From the NCBI RefSeq assembly GCF_042655485.1, contig NZ_JBHSMC010000013.1:1-64000 (forward strand): a stretch of DNA of 64,000 bases, given 5' to 3'. Source of the stretch: Lederbergia graminis. Lineage in GTDB: Bacteria > Bacillota > Bacilli > Bacillales > Bacillaceae_C. Both the position numbers and the translations under genes were made by a program. Below the pieces are notes generated by a model. It saw only the letters and a program-made list of their open reading frames with translations, ran no database searches and was not told the DNA's origin. Positions 43,844 through 53,274 of this stretch are shown piece by piece. Position 1 is the stretch's first letter, and each line of letters starts with the position of its first letter.

Positions 43844-44695
43844 ATGGTCTTATGGTTTACAGAGAACCACTCACCAACTGTTCGTTTCTCAGTAAAACTA
43901 GAAAAACAACTATTCTCAGGCAGTAGTGACTTTCAAAAGATTGAAGTTTTTCAAACAGAGGAATTTGGAAAAATCTTAGCGCTAGATGGTCTTATCATGG
44001 TGACAGAAAAAGATGAATTTATTTATCATGACATGATAACTCATGTTCCAATGGCAACAAATCCGAATATTAAGAAAGTACTAGTTATTGGAGCAGGAGA
44101 TGGCGGCACGATTCGAGAACTTACAAGATATGATTCCATTGAGCAGATTGATATGGTTGAGATTGATGAATTAGTGGTAGATGTTTGTAAAGAGTATTTA
44201 CCCCAAACTGCATCCAAGCTCGATGACCCAAGAGTGAATCTATTCTTTGAAGATGGTCTTCGCTACGTTCGCAGCAAAGAAAACGAGTATGATCTTATCA
44301 TCGTAGATTCTACGGATCCTTTTGGACCAGGTGAAGGTTTATTTACGAAAGAGTTCTATGGCAACTGTTATAAGGCATTAACGGACGATGGTATTCTTGT
44401 GAATCAACATGAAAGTCCATTTTATGAAGAAGATGCTGCAGGAATGAAAAAGGCGCACCAACGAATCATAGGATATTTTCCAATTTGTCATGTGTATCAA
44501 GTACATATTCCAACCTATCCTTCTGGACACTGGTTATTTGGATTCGCCTCAAAGAAATACCATCCAATTAATGATTTAGATGCGGATTCATGGAACAAGC
44601 TTGGTATACAAACAAAATATTACAATACCGATATCCATGTAGGTTCCTTTGCTCTTCCAAATTACGTAAAGGAGCAGTTAAAAGATGTTGAATAA
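43844..44695 (+). CDS. speE: Spermidine synthase (polyamine aminopropyltransferase)
   Basis: A 283 aa SAM-fold transferase that moves the aminopropyl group of decarboxylated SAM to putrescine. Motifs are KVLVIGAGDGGTIRELTRY near 82 for the donor, VEIDELVVDVCKEYLP, and IIVDSTDPFGPGEGLF with the catalytic Asp. The putrescine site contains YHDMITHVPM. AGGAGG precedes the ATG. Its stop overlaps the start of speB by 11 bp. Confidence 0.96.
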   Translation: MVLWFTENHSPTVRFSVKLEKQLFSGSSDFQKIEVFQTEEFGKILALDGLIMVTEKDEFIYHDMITHVPMATNPNIKKVLVIGAGDGGTIRELTRYDSIEQIDMVEIDELVVDVCKEYLPQTASKLDDPRVNLFFEDGLRYVRSKENEYDLIIVDSTDPFGPGEGLFTKEFYGNCYKALTDDGILVNQHESPFYEEDAAGMKKAHQRIIGYFPICHVYQVHIPTYPSGHWLFGFASKKYHPINDLDADSWNKLGIQTKYYNTDIHVGSFALPNYVKEQLKDVE

Positions 44696-45536
44696 AAATA
44701 TTGAAACGTTTATTGGTTGTGACAATGAATATCAAGAATCTAAAATCGTTATCTTTGGAGCTCCATTTGATTCGACAACCTCCTTTCGTCCAGGAACTCG
44801 CTTTGCCAGCAAAGCAATGCGTAGTGAATCTTTTGGAATAGAAACATACAGTCCGTACCAAGATAAAGATTTAGAAGATATTGCTGTCTTTGATGGCGGT
44901 GATTTGGAATTAAGCTTTGGAAATACACGAAAAGCACTTGGACAAATTGAAGAGTTTGCAGATAAGGTTCTTGATGATGAAAAGATACCTTGTATGATTG
45001 GTGGCGAACATTTAGTAACACTAGCTGCAATTAAAGCTGCAGCTAAGAAGTATCCTGATCTACATGTAATCCAATTAGACGCCCATGCAGACTTACGGGA
45101 TGATTATTTAGGTGAAACTTTGTCACATGCAACTGTCATACATCGAGTATGGGATATTCTCGGAGATGACCGCATATACCAGTTTGGAATCCGCTCCGGG
45201 GACCGAAGCGAATTTCAATGGGGACAAGATCGTGTATTTACTAATAAGTTTAACTTTAATGGATTAGAAGAAGTAGTTGCTAAATTAGCTGGGAAACCTG
45301 TTTATTTAACAATTGATTTGGATGTACTCGATCCTTCTGTTTTTCCAGGTACAGGTACCCCTGAAGCAGGTGGAGTTAGCTTTGTAGAATTATTAGAGGC
45401 AATTCTACAAATTAGTAATCTGAATATTGTAGGCTGTGATGTAAATGAATTATCTCCAATGTTTGATCATAGTGGTGTTTCAACCGCAGTCGCTTGTAAA
45501 GTATTAAGGGAATTATTACTAGCAATATCAAAATAA
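44685..45536 (+). CDS. speB: Agmatinase
   Basis: A 283 aa ureohydrolase that splits agmatine into putrescine and urea. The binuclear Mn ligands are in GGEHLVTLAA (His), QLDAHADLRDDY (Asp/His/Asp), and TIDLDVLDPSVFPGTGTPE (Asp/Asp). It overlaps the 3' end of speE. With the arginine decarboxylase it gives the agmatine route to putrescine and removes the need for ornithine decarboxylase. Confidence 0.95.
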   Translation: MLNKNIETFIGCDNEYQESKIVIFGAPFDSTTSFRPGTRFASKAMRSESFGIETYSPYQDKDLEDIAVFDGGDLELSFGNTRKALGQIEEFADKVLDDEKIPCMIGGEHLVTLAAIKAAAKKYPDLHVIQLDAHADLRDDYLGETLSHATVIHRVWDILGDDRIYQFGIRSGDRSEFQWGQDRVFTNKFNFNGLEEVVAKLAGKPVYLTIDLDVLDPSVFPGTGTPEAGGVSFVELLEAILQISNLNIVGCDVNELSPMFDHSGVSTAVACKVLRELLLAISK

Positions 45537-45555
45537 TTTATAGGTGGTGGAAAAA

Positions 45556-46755
45556 TTGGGAAAAGCTTTAATTATTGGTGCTGGCGGAGTTGCTAGCGTA
45601 GTTGTTCACAAATGTTGTCAAGTTCCTGATGTGTTCGAGGAGATTTGTATCGCAAGTCGTACAAAATCGAAATGTGATGCTTTAAAAGAAAAACTAGATG
45701 GCGGTAAAACGAAAATCCAAACTGCTCAAGTAGATGCGGATAATGTTGAGGAATTAATCGCATTAATAAATGATTTCAAACCAGATATTGTCATCAATGT
45801 GGCACTTCCATATCAAGATTTAACGATTATGGATGCATGTCTTGCTACTAAGGTAGATTATTTAGATACAGCAAACTACGAACCACTAGATACTGCAAAA
45901 TTTGAATATAAATGGCAATGGGCATATCGCGAAAAATTTGAAGAAGCTGGAATTACTGCCCTACTTGGTAGTGGGTTTGACCCTGGCGTTACAGGTGTCT
46001 TCTCTGCTTATGCACTAAAACACCACTTCGATCAAATTGACTCAATTGATATTGTAGATGCCAATGCTGGTGACCATGGTTATCCTTTCGCAACAAACTT
46101 TAACCCAGAAATTAATATTCGTGAAGTAACTGCGAATGGTAGTTATTATGAGAATGGTAAGTTTATTGAAACAGAACCAATGTCTATTAAACGTGTCTAT
46201 GACTTACCTGAAATTGGACCAAAGGATATTTACTTATTACACCATGAAGAGCTTGAATCATTAGCTATTAATATTCCAGGTGTGAAAAGAATCCGTTTCT
46301 GGATGACTTTCTCAGAAAATTACTTAACACATCTAAAAGTCCTTGAAAATGTTGGGATGACATCCATTGAGCCAATTAACTTTGAAGGAAAGGAAATAGT
46401 TCCTCTTCAATTCTTAAAAGCAGTGCTCCCTGATCCTGCTTCTCTCGGACCGAGAACAAAAGGAAAAACAAATATCGGGTGTATCTTCCAAGGTACAAAA
46501 GATGGAAAACCAAAAACTTACTATGTATACAACGTATGTGATCATCAAGAATGTTACCGTGAAGTTGGTTCTCAAGCTATCTCCTATACAACAGGTGTGC
46601 CTGCAATGATTGGTGCAATGATGATATTAACAGGAAAATGGAAAAAAGCTGGCGTATATAATATTGAAGAGTTTGATCCAGATCCATTTATGGATGCTCT
46701 TAATCAATATGGACTACCATGGCAAGAGAGCTTCGATCCAAAACTAATTGATTAA
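45556..46755 (+). CDS. Carboxynorspermidine/carboxyspermidine dehydrogenase (saccharopine dehydrogenase family)
   Basis: A 399 aa NADPH-dependent enzyme that condenses aspartate beta-semialdehyde with putrescine or diaminopropane. The N terminus ALIIGAGGVASVVVHKC is the characteristic Rossmann motif of the CASDH branch of the LYS1/saccharopine family. Other blocks are SGFDPGVTGVFSAYA and CDHQECYREVGSQAISYTTG. The best start is the TTG at 45556, 6 nt from AGGTGGTG; the in-frame GTGs lie inside that site. It is followed at once by nspC, its pathway partner. Confidence 0.92.
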   Translation: MGKALIIGAGGVASVVVHKCCQVPDVFEEICIASRTKSKCDALKEKLDGGKTKIQTAQVDADNVEELIALINDFKPDIVINVALPYQDLTIMDACLATKVDYLDTANYEPLDTAKFEYKWQWAYREKFEEAGITALLGSGFDPGVTGVFSAYALKHHFDQIDSIDIVDANAGDHGYPFATNFNPEINIREVTANGSYYENGKFIETEPMSIKRVYDLPEIGPKDIYLLHHEELESLAINIPGVKRIRFWMTFSENYLTHLKVLENVGMTSIEPINFEGKEIVPLQFLKAVLPDPASLGPRTKGKTNIGCIFQGTKDGKPKTYYVYNVCDHQECYREVGSQAISYTTGVPAMIGAMMILTGKWKKAGVYNIEEFDPDPFMDALNQYGLPWQESFDPKLID

Positions 46756-46767
46756 GGAGGAATCACC

Positions 46768-47901
46768 ATGAATTTTGATGTAAATGCTGTGCCTTCTCCT
46801 AGTTATGTGGTCGAAGAATCATTGCTAAGAAAAAATCTAGAAATATTGAAGTCCGTCATCGATCGGACAGGCTGTAAAATCTTACTTGCTCAAAAAGGTT
46901 TTTCAATGTACTCTGTATATCCGTTAATCGGTGAATATTTGGATGGTGTTACATCTAGTTCCTTAAATGAAGCTCGGCTAGGACGTGAAGAAATGGGCAA
47001 AGAAGTCCATACGTATGCCCCAGCCTTTTCAGACGCTGAAATAGATGAAATTCTAAATCTTTCTGATCACATTGTATTTAACTCTTTCCATCAATGGAAT
47101 AAATACAAAGAAAAGGTTCAAAACCATTCAAGGAAAATTGAAGTCGGATTACGTATTAATCCTGAGTACTCTGAAATTGAAGTGGATATGTATAATCCTT
47201 GCTTTGCTTACTCACGTTTTGGTATTACACTTGAAAATTTTGATGCGAGTCAACTAGATGGTATAGATGGTTTGCATTTCCATACCATGTGTGAACAAAA
47301 CTCAGATACTCTCGAACGTACTGTAAAAGTAGTCGACGAGAAATTCGGTGAATATATAAAGCAAATGAAATGGATCAATTTCGGTGGTGGTCATCATATT
47401 ACTCGCCCCGACTATGATTTGGATACTCTAGTTAGATCCATTATGTACATGAAAGATAAATATGATATCGATGTATATTTGGAACCAGGAGAAGCAATCG
47501 CTCTTCATACTGGATATCTAGTTACAACGGTTTTAGATGTTATGGAAAATGGCATGCAAATAGGCATATTAGACACTTCAGCTGCATGCCATATGCCAGA
47601 TGTCCTTGAAATGCCATACCGTCCTCATATCATAGGTTCTGGTATGCCGAATGAAAAGCAATACACCTATCGATTCGGTGGACCTACTTGTCTTGCTGGT
47701 GATGTTATTGGTGATTATTCTTTTGATCATCCATTAAAACCTGGTGATAAGCTTGTATTTACTGATATGGCGCACTACACGATGGTCAAAAATAATACTT
47801 TTAATGGGATAAACCTCCCTTCGATTGTTTTAAATACGATTGATGATGGTTTAAAAGTTTTAAAGCGATTTGGTTATGAGGATTTTAAAATACGATTGTA
47901 G
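46768..47901 (+). CDS. nspC: Carboxynorspermidine/carboxyspermidine decarboxylase
   Basis: A 377 aa PLP decarboxylase of the alanine-racemase fold (group IV), removing the carboxylate to give spermidine or norspermidine. The PLP Lys is in ILLAQKGFSMYSV near 40, the dimer-interface His in GLHFHTMCEQ, the phosphate site GGGHHIT, EPGEAIALHTG, and the Cys motif GPTCLAGDVIGDY. AAGGAGG precedes the ATG. It is the last gene of the operon. Confidence 0.95.
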   Translation: MNFDVNAVPSPSYVVEESLLRKNLEILKSVIDRTGCKILLAQKGFSMYSVYPLIGEYLDGVTSSSLNEARLGREEMGKEVHTYAPAFSDAEIDEILNLSDHIVFNSFHQWNKYKEKVQNHSRKIEVGLRINPEYSEIEVDMYNPCFAYSRFGITLENFDASQLDGIDGLHFHTMCEQNSDTLERTVKVVDEKFGEYIKQMKWINFGGGHHITRPDYDLDTLVRSIMYMKDKYDIDVYLEPGEAIALHTGYLVTTVLDVMENGMQIGILDTSAACHMPDVLEMPYRPHIIGSGMPNEKQYTYRFGGPTCLAGDVIGDYSFDHPLKPGDKLVFTDMAHYTMVKNNTFNGINLPSIVLNTIDDGLKVLKRFGYEDFKIRL

Positions 47902-47917
47902 ATTTTATATCCATTTT

Positions 47918-47963
47918 AAAAAGGGTCGACAACAAGTTTCATTCGCTTGTTATCGGCCCTTTT
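47918..47963 (+). terminator. Terminator of the polyamine operon
   Basis: AAAAGGG and AACAAG pair with CTTGTT and CCCTTTT, with TCG/CGA-like pairs between, over 47918-47963. It is followed by TGATACTTTT. Confidence 0.75.
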
Positions 47964-47983
47964 GATACTTTTATACAGCGTCT

Positions 47984-48112
47984 GTTGATTTCCGCTGCAG
48001 GCGTTCGCTTTCCGCGGGCGGTTCGGAAGCCTCCTCGGCGCTTATAACGCCTCCGAGGTCTCCCGGATACCGTTCATCCCGCAGGAGTCTCACGCCTTCC
48101 GCTACAATCAAC
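47984..48112 (-). repeat. Dispersed GC-rich intergenic repeat
   Basis: The segment is 129 bp bounded by GTTGATT and AATCAAC. It carries CTTTCCGCGGGCGG, GAAGCCTCCTCGGCGC and CCCGCAGGAGTCTC, the complement of the family core. It encodes no protein. Confidence 0.85.
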
Positions 48113-48266
48113 CCTCTAAAAGTGAATACGCTCTTTTGTTTATATTTCCTCAATAACCTTGTATACATTATTCAATTTACAAATTAGTTCATTCAATATT
48201 TTCCGCCAATTTTTATTTGAACCGTTCTTATTAATTTCGCCATAATATTCATATAACTAAAGTGTT

Positions 48267-48346
48267 TTACTTCCAGACATCTGCAAAACCTTTAATTTGA
48301 CCATCATCATTCTCTGCAATCACAGTAGATCGCTTCCTGTTTTTAA
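48267..48346 (-). pseudogene. Possible fragment of a GNAT acetyltransferase
   Basis: On the minus strand a short frame ends at the stop at 48267 and reads STVIAENDDGQIKGFADVW, which resembles the central strand pair of GNAT acetyltransferases. No start or remaining domain is present. The match is by eye and could be chance. Confidence 0.3.
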
Positions 48347-48353
48347 TAAATTA

Positions 48354-48497
48354 TTAATTTCTTTTTTGTTCTTTTATTTCTACTAATAATTCAATTATAC
48401 GATCATTTTGTTTGTTTATGGATTTTAAAGTTTTTTCAATGATGCTTGTAGATATAAAGATAACGATAAATATTGCAATTAGAATAAAGATAACCAC
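48354..48497 (-). CDS. Small single-span membrane protein (47 aa)
   Basis: A GTG at 48497 lies 5-6 nt after TTGGAGGAAA, an excellent ribosome site. The frame encodes 47 residues: about 20 hydrophobic ones (VIFILIAIFIVIFISTSII), then a charged amphipathic tail (KSINKQNDRIIELLVEIKE) and a stop. The layout is that of short Bacillus membrane proteins of the DUF4083-like kind with an N-terminal span and a coiled tail. It is monocistronic between the polyamine operon and the GGDEF-EAL gene. Confidence 0.6.
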   Translation of the reverse strand: MVIFILIAIFIVIFISTSIIEKTLKSINKQNDRIIELLVEIKEQKRN

Positions 48498-48570
48498 TCT
48501 TTTCCTCCAATCCAATTATTGTTCTTGTACACAGTTATTCAAAGCAAATACTCTATGCATTTATCATATT

Positions 48571-50865
48571 TTAAACTGTATGATAACTATCTTTCTTCAA
48601 TCCCTCAATCAATAGTTGTTCAAATTCATGTGCTTGTACTGGTTTGGAGTATAGGTAACCTTGGCCGTAATTGCATTGGTTTTTTGCGAGAACTTCTGCT
48701 TGGAATTCATCTTCAATACCCTCTGCGACAACTTCCAGATTTAAATTTAGCCCCATATTAATAATCGTTCTTACCATTGAATAATCGCCAGCTTCTTTTA
48801 TATCATCAATAAACGCTTTATCGATTTTAATTGTATCTATAGGCAATTCCTTTAAAATAAATAAAGATGAATAGCCTGTTCCAAAATCATCTATTGCTGT
48901 TTTAATTCCAGTTGCTTTCAAGCTTTTGAGCATTTCCGTCGATTCCTTAATATTTTGCATAATACTTTCGGTAATTTCGAGTTCAAGTAATTTAGGGCTA
49001 TATCCTATTTCCTGTAAGCCCGTATGAATTTTTTTCAAAAAGTCTTGTTGTTGAAATTGACGTGCCGAAACATTCACTGCGATCGTTAAGAACGGGAAGC
49101 CCATTTTTTGCCATTTTCTATTTTGTTTACATGCAGTTTGAAGAACCCAATCTCCGATCGCTGCAATATCACCTGTTTCTTCTGCTATTGGTATAAACTC
49201 ATTAGGTGAAATAAGCCCAAATTCTGGGTGATTCCATCGCAATAATGCCTCCGAGCCTATTATTCTCCCGGAATGCAAATCAACTTTCGGTTGATAGTAA
49301 AGTGACAATTCATTCTCTTCTAATGCTTTACGCAATCCATGTTCGATAGCTACTTTTCTTTCTAGTTGTCTATTTAATTCTGAATTAAAAAACTGAAAAT
49401 TATTCTTACCATTAGCTTTGGCCAAATACATTGCTGCATCTGCATTCTTCATGAGCTCATCTGCATTTGTTCCATTATTAGGATATGTACTAATTCCAAT
49501 ACTCGGTGTAATTGAGATTTCATATTCATCAATAACAAAAGGTTTCGAAAACTCTTCCAAAATCTTTTCTGCTGTAATTATACAATTATTTGGATTTGTA
49601 TTAGGAATGATAATGGTAAACTCATCGCCACCCAAACGATAGATTTCATTGGACGATGGCAAAGTATCTTTTAATCTCTTCGCACTTAAAACAAGAAGAT
49701 TATCTCCAATATGATGACCAAGTGTATCATTTATCATTTTGAAGCGGTCCAAATCAATTAATAAAAGTGCAAGTGTATGATGTTTCTTTTCCGCACTTTC
49801 CATCATTTGTGCAAGTTCTAGTTTGAAGCTGGCTCTGTTTTTTAATAGTGTGAGTGGATCATGATATGCTAAAAATCGATACTCACTCATTAAATGGTCA
49901 TTCTGTTTCATAATAGTAAACTGACGAACAATAACTAATAGAAAGAGAATACATATACCTATATTTAGAGCATTCACTTCCCATTCATTATTGAGAATAA
50001 CTAAAATCAATAGAAAGATAATGCCTAGGTATGGGAATATTGTTCCCTTCGTTTTTTCATACGTAATCTCTTTCACTTCAGGAATTGGTTGATTTGGTTG
50101 AATATCTAAACTAGCACTGCCCTTAAAAAGAATCGCTAGTAACCACAATGGATCTATATAACCACCTAAATCGTAACTTCCTTGAATATTATTGTAAACA
50201 AAAATCGCATCTGCAAGTATTTGTAAATAAAATACGATAATGATAAATTTTAGTTGCTTACGAATTCGGCTCCGTTTAGAAAGAAAATATAAAGTGGTCG
50301 TGACAAACATAATACTTAGACTTAACATTGGATATGCTAACGTTTTAAATGATATTGATAGAACATTTCCACCAAATTCTAATATGGAGTCAATGAAATA
50401 CTGAACGCTTACCGCATTAGCAATCGTTATGAACACTACTATATTAAAAACATAATGACTGTTCGTCACATACATACTTATAATTTGACTCATATATATT
50501 AATGCACCTAGAAAAAAGAGGTAGGAAACTAACCACAAATAACTAGAAACATTTGGATATAGTGGCTTACCAGTTGCTACTAGGAAACAGAACCAGACAA
50601 AATTGGAACTAATGTAAAAGAAGACTCCGCAACATAATAGCAACCAAAAATATTTTTCTCTGCTTTGTATGTATCGGTATGTTCTATATAGTAATATAAA
50701 CCCAACCGTTCCCCCAACAATTGTAAAAATCGAAGCTCCTACCATCCTTAACCAGTCATCATCTTTAACGAAATAGATCCAACTATAAAATAATAGAATA
50801 CTTATGACGACGAATAAGTATACTAATCGTTTCGATATCAATCTCTCACGTATACTGATGATCAT
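48571..50865 (-). CDS. Membrane GGDEF-EAL cyclic-di-GMP protein
   Basis: A 764 aa sensor/enzyme. About nine hydrophobic segments occupy residues 15-310. A GGDEF diguanylate cyclase domain follows (about 330-490, intact RLGGDEFTIIIPN) and then an EAL phosphodiesterase domain (about 505-750, with GSEALLRWNHPE, DDFGTGYSSL and the loop-6 region VVAEGIEDEFQ). Both active sites look complete, so it may be bifunctional. Single gene; the ATG follows AAAGGCAGAG weakly. Confidence 0.94.
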   Translation of the reverse strand: MIISIRERLISKRLVYLFVVISILLFYSWIYFVKDDDWLRMVGASIFTIVGGTVGFILLYRTYRYIQSREKYFWLLLCCGVFFYISSNFVWFCFLVATGKPLYPNVSSYLWLVSYLFFLGALIYMSQIISMYVTNSHYVFNIVVFITIANAVSVQYFIDSILEFGGNVLSISFKTLAYPMLSLSIMFVTTTLYFLSKRSRIRKQLKFIIIVFYLQILADAIFVYNNIQGSYDLGGYIDPLWLLAILFKGSASLDIQPNQPIPEVKEITYEKTKGTIFPYLGIIFLLILVILNNEWEVNALNIGICILFLLVIVRQFTIMKQNDHLMSEYRFLAYHDPLTLLKNRASFKLELAQMMESAEKKHHTLALLLIDLDRFKMINDTLGHHIGDNLLVLSAKRLKDTLPSSNEIYRLGGDEFTIIIPNTNPNNCIITAEKILEEFSKPFVIDEYEISITPSIGISTYPNNGTNADELMKNADAAMYLAKANGKNNFQFFNSELNRQLERKVAIEHGLRKALEENELSLYYQPKVDLHSGRIIGSEALLRWNHPEFGLISPNEFIPIAEETGDIAAIGDWVLQTACKQNRKWQKMGFPFLTIAVNVSARQFQQQDFLKKIHTGLQEIGYSPKLLELEITESIMQNIKESTEMLKSLKATGIKTAIDDFGTGYSSLFILKELPIDTIKIDKAFIDDIKEAGDYSMVRTIINMGLNLNLEVVAEGIEDEFQAEVLAKNQCNYGQGYLYSKPVQAHEFEQLLIEGLKKDSYHTV

Positions 50866-50992
50866 TCTCTGCCTTTCTCATTCACATTTACTAATTGTAA
50901 TCACTCTATTAGCAACTAATTTTATCATATTAATTTCATATTAAACTAGGATAAAAATTGGTACTATTACCACAATTTGATAGATTCAAGCA

Positions 50993-51018
50993 AAAAAGTC
51001 TGGTTTCCCAGACTTTTT
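50993..51018 (-). terminator. Terminator of the amidase_3 gene
   Basis: AAAAAGTCTGG pairs with CCAGACTTTTT around a 4-nt loop just past the stop codon. Confidence 0.85.
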
Positions 51019-52018
51019 ATAATTTTTGCACATACTGTGGATTCGCTGTTATATAATTACCATTGCTAAGTTTATACATCTTTGAACCATTTACAGTTAA
51101 TGTTTCAACAACTGTAAACTCTTGACCACGCTTAAATGTATCTTTCTTCGCATTCCAATCTGGCTTATTATAATACCAAAGTTCGTATGATTTTACTCGA
51201 ACTTTAAATGTCTTGGTGGTAGATTGTTGCTTATTATCTGCTGGATTTATCCAGCTTCCAGGTACCCCTTTCTTCTTTGTCACATTTATCATTCCAGAGG
51301 CTCTTTTATATACATAATAAGATCCTTTTGTCACATTGGTTTTTTTATTTCTTTTTGCTTTGGCATCTGCAGCAGTAATATACCCACCAATCGTTTTTTG
51401 AACTTTATATTCTCCTGTTTTACTCGGAGTAGAAGTATTCGCAGACTTTACCATCTGTTTCCTTTTCAAGTTATACATATCAACGATGCCTTTACAAATT
51501 GCATCTGCACATTTTCTTCTGTATGAATCTTTTTTTAGTAAAGCCAATTCTTCCTTATTATCATAAAACCCACATTCCGTTAGGATTGCTGTCATGTTTG
51601 ATTCTCGTAATACATGGAAATCAGCACTTTTAACTCCACGATTTCGTAATCCAGTCGCTTTAATTAATTCATTTTGAACTTTATTTGCTAACTCAAGTGC
51701 TTCTTTAGGTCTTGTGGTGTATACATATGTTTCAATTCCACCACCTGTATGCCATCTTCCCGTATATGCATTTGCATGAATGGATATAAATAAATCTGCT
51801 TTCCAAGCATTAGCCCGATTTGTTCTTTCAATTAAAGGCACATCAATTCTTCGGGAGGCATCATGTGAAAAGGAAGTTTGTACACCTTGGTAGTTGTTCA
51901 ATTCTTCTTCCAGATACTCTGCAACAGCACTAGTAAACTGAAATTCTCGCAACGATCCATCTGGAGAGCGTTTTCCAGCCGTATTAGGACCGTGACCTGC
52001 ATCAATCATGATTTTCAT
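51017..52018 (-). CDS. N-acetylmuramoyl-L-alanine amidase
   Basis: A 333 aa peptidoglycan hydrolase. The amidase_3 domain (residues 1-185) has zinc His in MIDAGHGPN, Glu in LREFQF, His in FISIHANAY and the catalytic Glu in LTECGFYDN. The C-terminal half holds a basic module (KVQKTIGGYITAADAKAK) and an SH3-like or DUF5776-like wall-binding module ending YITANPQYVQKL. No signal peptide is present, as in CwlC-type mother-cell or phage-type lysins. The ATG at 52018 lies 9 nt from AGGGAG; the extension to 52051 is not needed. Confidence 0.9.
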   Translation of the reverse strand: MKIMIDAGHGPNTAGKRSPDGSLREFQFTSAVAEYLEEELNNYQGVQTSFSHDASRRIDVPLIERTNRANAWKADLFISIHANAYTGRWHTGGGIETYVYTTRPKEALELANKVQNELIKATGLRNRGVKSADFHVLRESNMTAILTECGFYDNKEELALLKKDSYRRKCADAICKGIVDMYNLKRKQMVKSANTSTPSKTGEYKVQKTIGGYITAADAKAKRNKKTNVTKGSYYVYKRASGMINVTKKKGVPGSWINPADNKQQSTTKTFKVRVKSYELWYYNKPDWNAKKDTFKRGQEFTVVETLTVNGSKMYKLSNGNYITANPQYVQKL

Positions 52019-52113
52019 AATTTTCAACTCCCTACAAAATATATAATGCAATATATGTAAGAAGTGTTCTCATGGAAATCATACTATTCTCATTTGTAAT
52101 GAAAACGTAATAA

Positions 52114-52140
52114 AAAGAGCCACGATAACATCGTGCTCTT
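52114..52140 (-). terminator. Terminator of glsA
   Basis: AAGAGCCACGAT pairs with ATCGTGCTCTT around AAC, with one bulged C. On the minus strand TTTTTATTACG follows. Confidence 0.75.
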
Positions 52141-53069
52141 CAAAACATACTTAAATCGAGTTTTTTAGATAACATTTCTAATAATTTAATACCTGCGATG
52201 CTATTTCCTTTTTCATCTAGTGATGGACCAAAAATGCCAATTCCAAATTTTCCTGGAACAGCACCCATTATCCCTCCTGAGACACCACTTTTTGCCGGTA
52301 TACCAATTTTTATTGCAAATTCTCCTGATGCATTATACATTCCACATGTCACCATGAATGTTTTACAAATCCTAGCAACCTCTTTTGGAATGATTTGTCG
52401 CTCCCGTTGTGGATCATATCCATCCATCGCAAACATCATTCCTATATTGGCTAGAACTAAGCAATTCATTTCAATTGCACACTGTTTCGAATATAAATCA
52501 ATTAATTGTTCAATGTCTTCATCAATAAAATGATGTTGTTTTAAAAAATAACATAATGCACGATTTAAATCAGACGTTTCAAACTCAGACTGAGCAATTT
52601 CATGATTATACGTTAAAGATATATCACCAGTTATTTCTTTTACAAAATCTAATAATCGCTGAAAACGATTTTCAACGGTGTCTCCTTTGATTAAATGTGT
52701 AACGACAAGTGCACCTGCATTAATCATCGGATTAAGTGGTTTTCCTGGAGACAATGTTTCTAATTTTATTATGGAATTAAACGGATCTCCTGTCGGCTCC
52801 ATTCCTACGTACTGAAACACTTCTTCTTTACCTAGCTCCATTAACACATAAGCTAGGCTAATTACTTTAGAAATACTTTGTAGAGTAAACTTTTTTTCGA
52901 TATCTCCTGCAGATATACAACGTCCATCAGGATAATGTATTGCAATTGACAAAGCTTCTTGATTTTCCTTGCCAAGTGCAGGAATATAATCTGCAACCTT
53001 TCCATCTTTAGCATACTTTCTTGCCTCTGTTACTAATTGATATAATTCTTCATTTGATTTACAAGGCAT
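52140..53069 (-). CDS. glsA: Glutaminase
   Basis: A beta-lactamase-fold glutaminase of 309 aa that converts glutamine to glutamate and ammonia. The Ser-x-x-Lys pair is in LQSISKVISLAY near 66. The other family motifs are MINAGALVV, YNHEIAQSE, CAIEMNCLVLANIGMMFA and SGVSGGIMGAVPG. Three in-frame starts are clustered; the third ATG (53069) is best placed after GGTGAT. In Bacillus the gene often pairs with a glutamine transporter, but none is here. Confidence 0.95.
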   Translation of the reverse strand: MPCKSNEELYQLVTEARKYAKDGKVADYIPALGKENQEALSIAIHYPDGRCISAGDIEKKFTLQSISKVISLAYVLMELGKEEVFQYVGMEPTGDPFNSIIKLETLSPGKPLNPMINAGALVVTHLIKGDTVENRFQRLLDFVKEITGDISLTYNHEIAQSEFETSDLNRALCYFLKQHHFIDEDIEQLIDLYSKQCAIEMNCLVLANIGMMFAMDGYDPQRERQIIPKEVARICKTFMVTCGMYNASGEFAIKIGIPAKSGVSGGIMGAVPGKFGIGIFGPSLDEKGNSIAGIKLLEMLSKKLDLSMF

Positions 53070-53274
53070 CTGCATCACCATTGATTAGTATTTTCTATAT
53101 TTTACTTTTCACTCTACATTTAGTTCATTTTTATTCTCTTCTCTAATGTTTGCGCTTGCAAAAAATATCTAAATTATTTTTATAGAAATTGAACTTATTT
53201 GTATAGTCAGGGGCTTTAAAAGGTGGTAAGATACTATCTGATTAAGATTGGTATTATACAGAGAAGGTGAAAAG

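Noticed and set aside
47971..48168. 65-aa minus-strand ORF
   Set aside because: It is the translated dispersed repeat 47984-48112.
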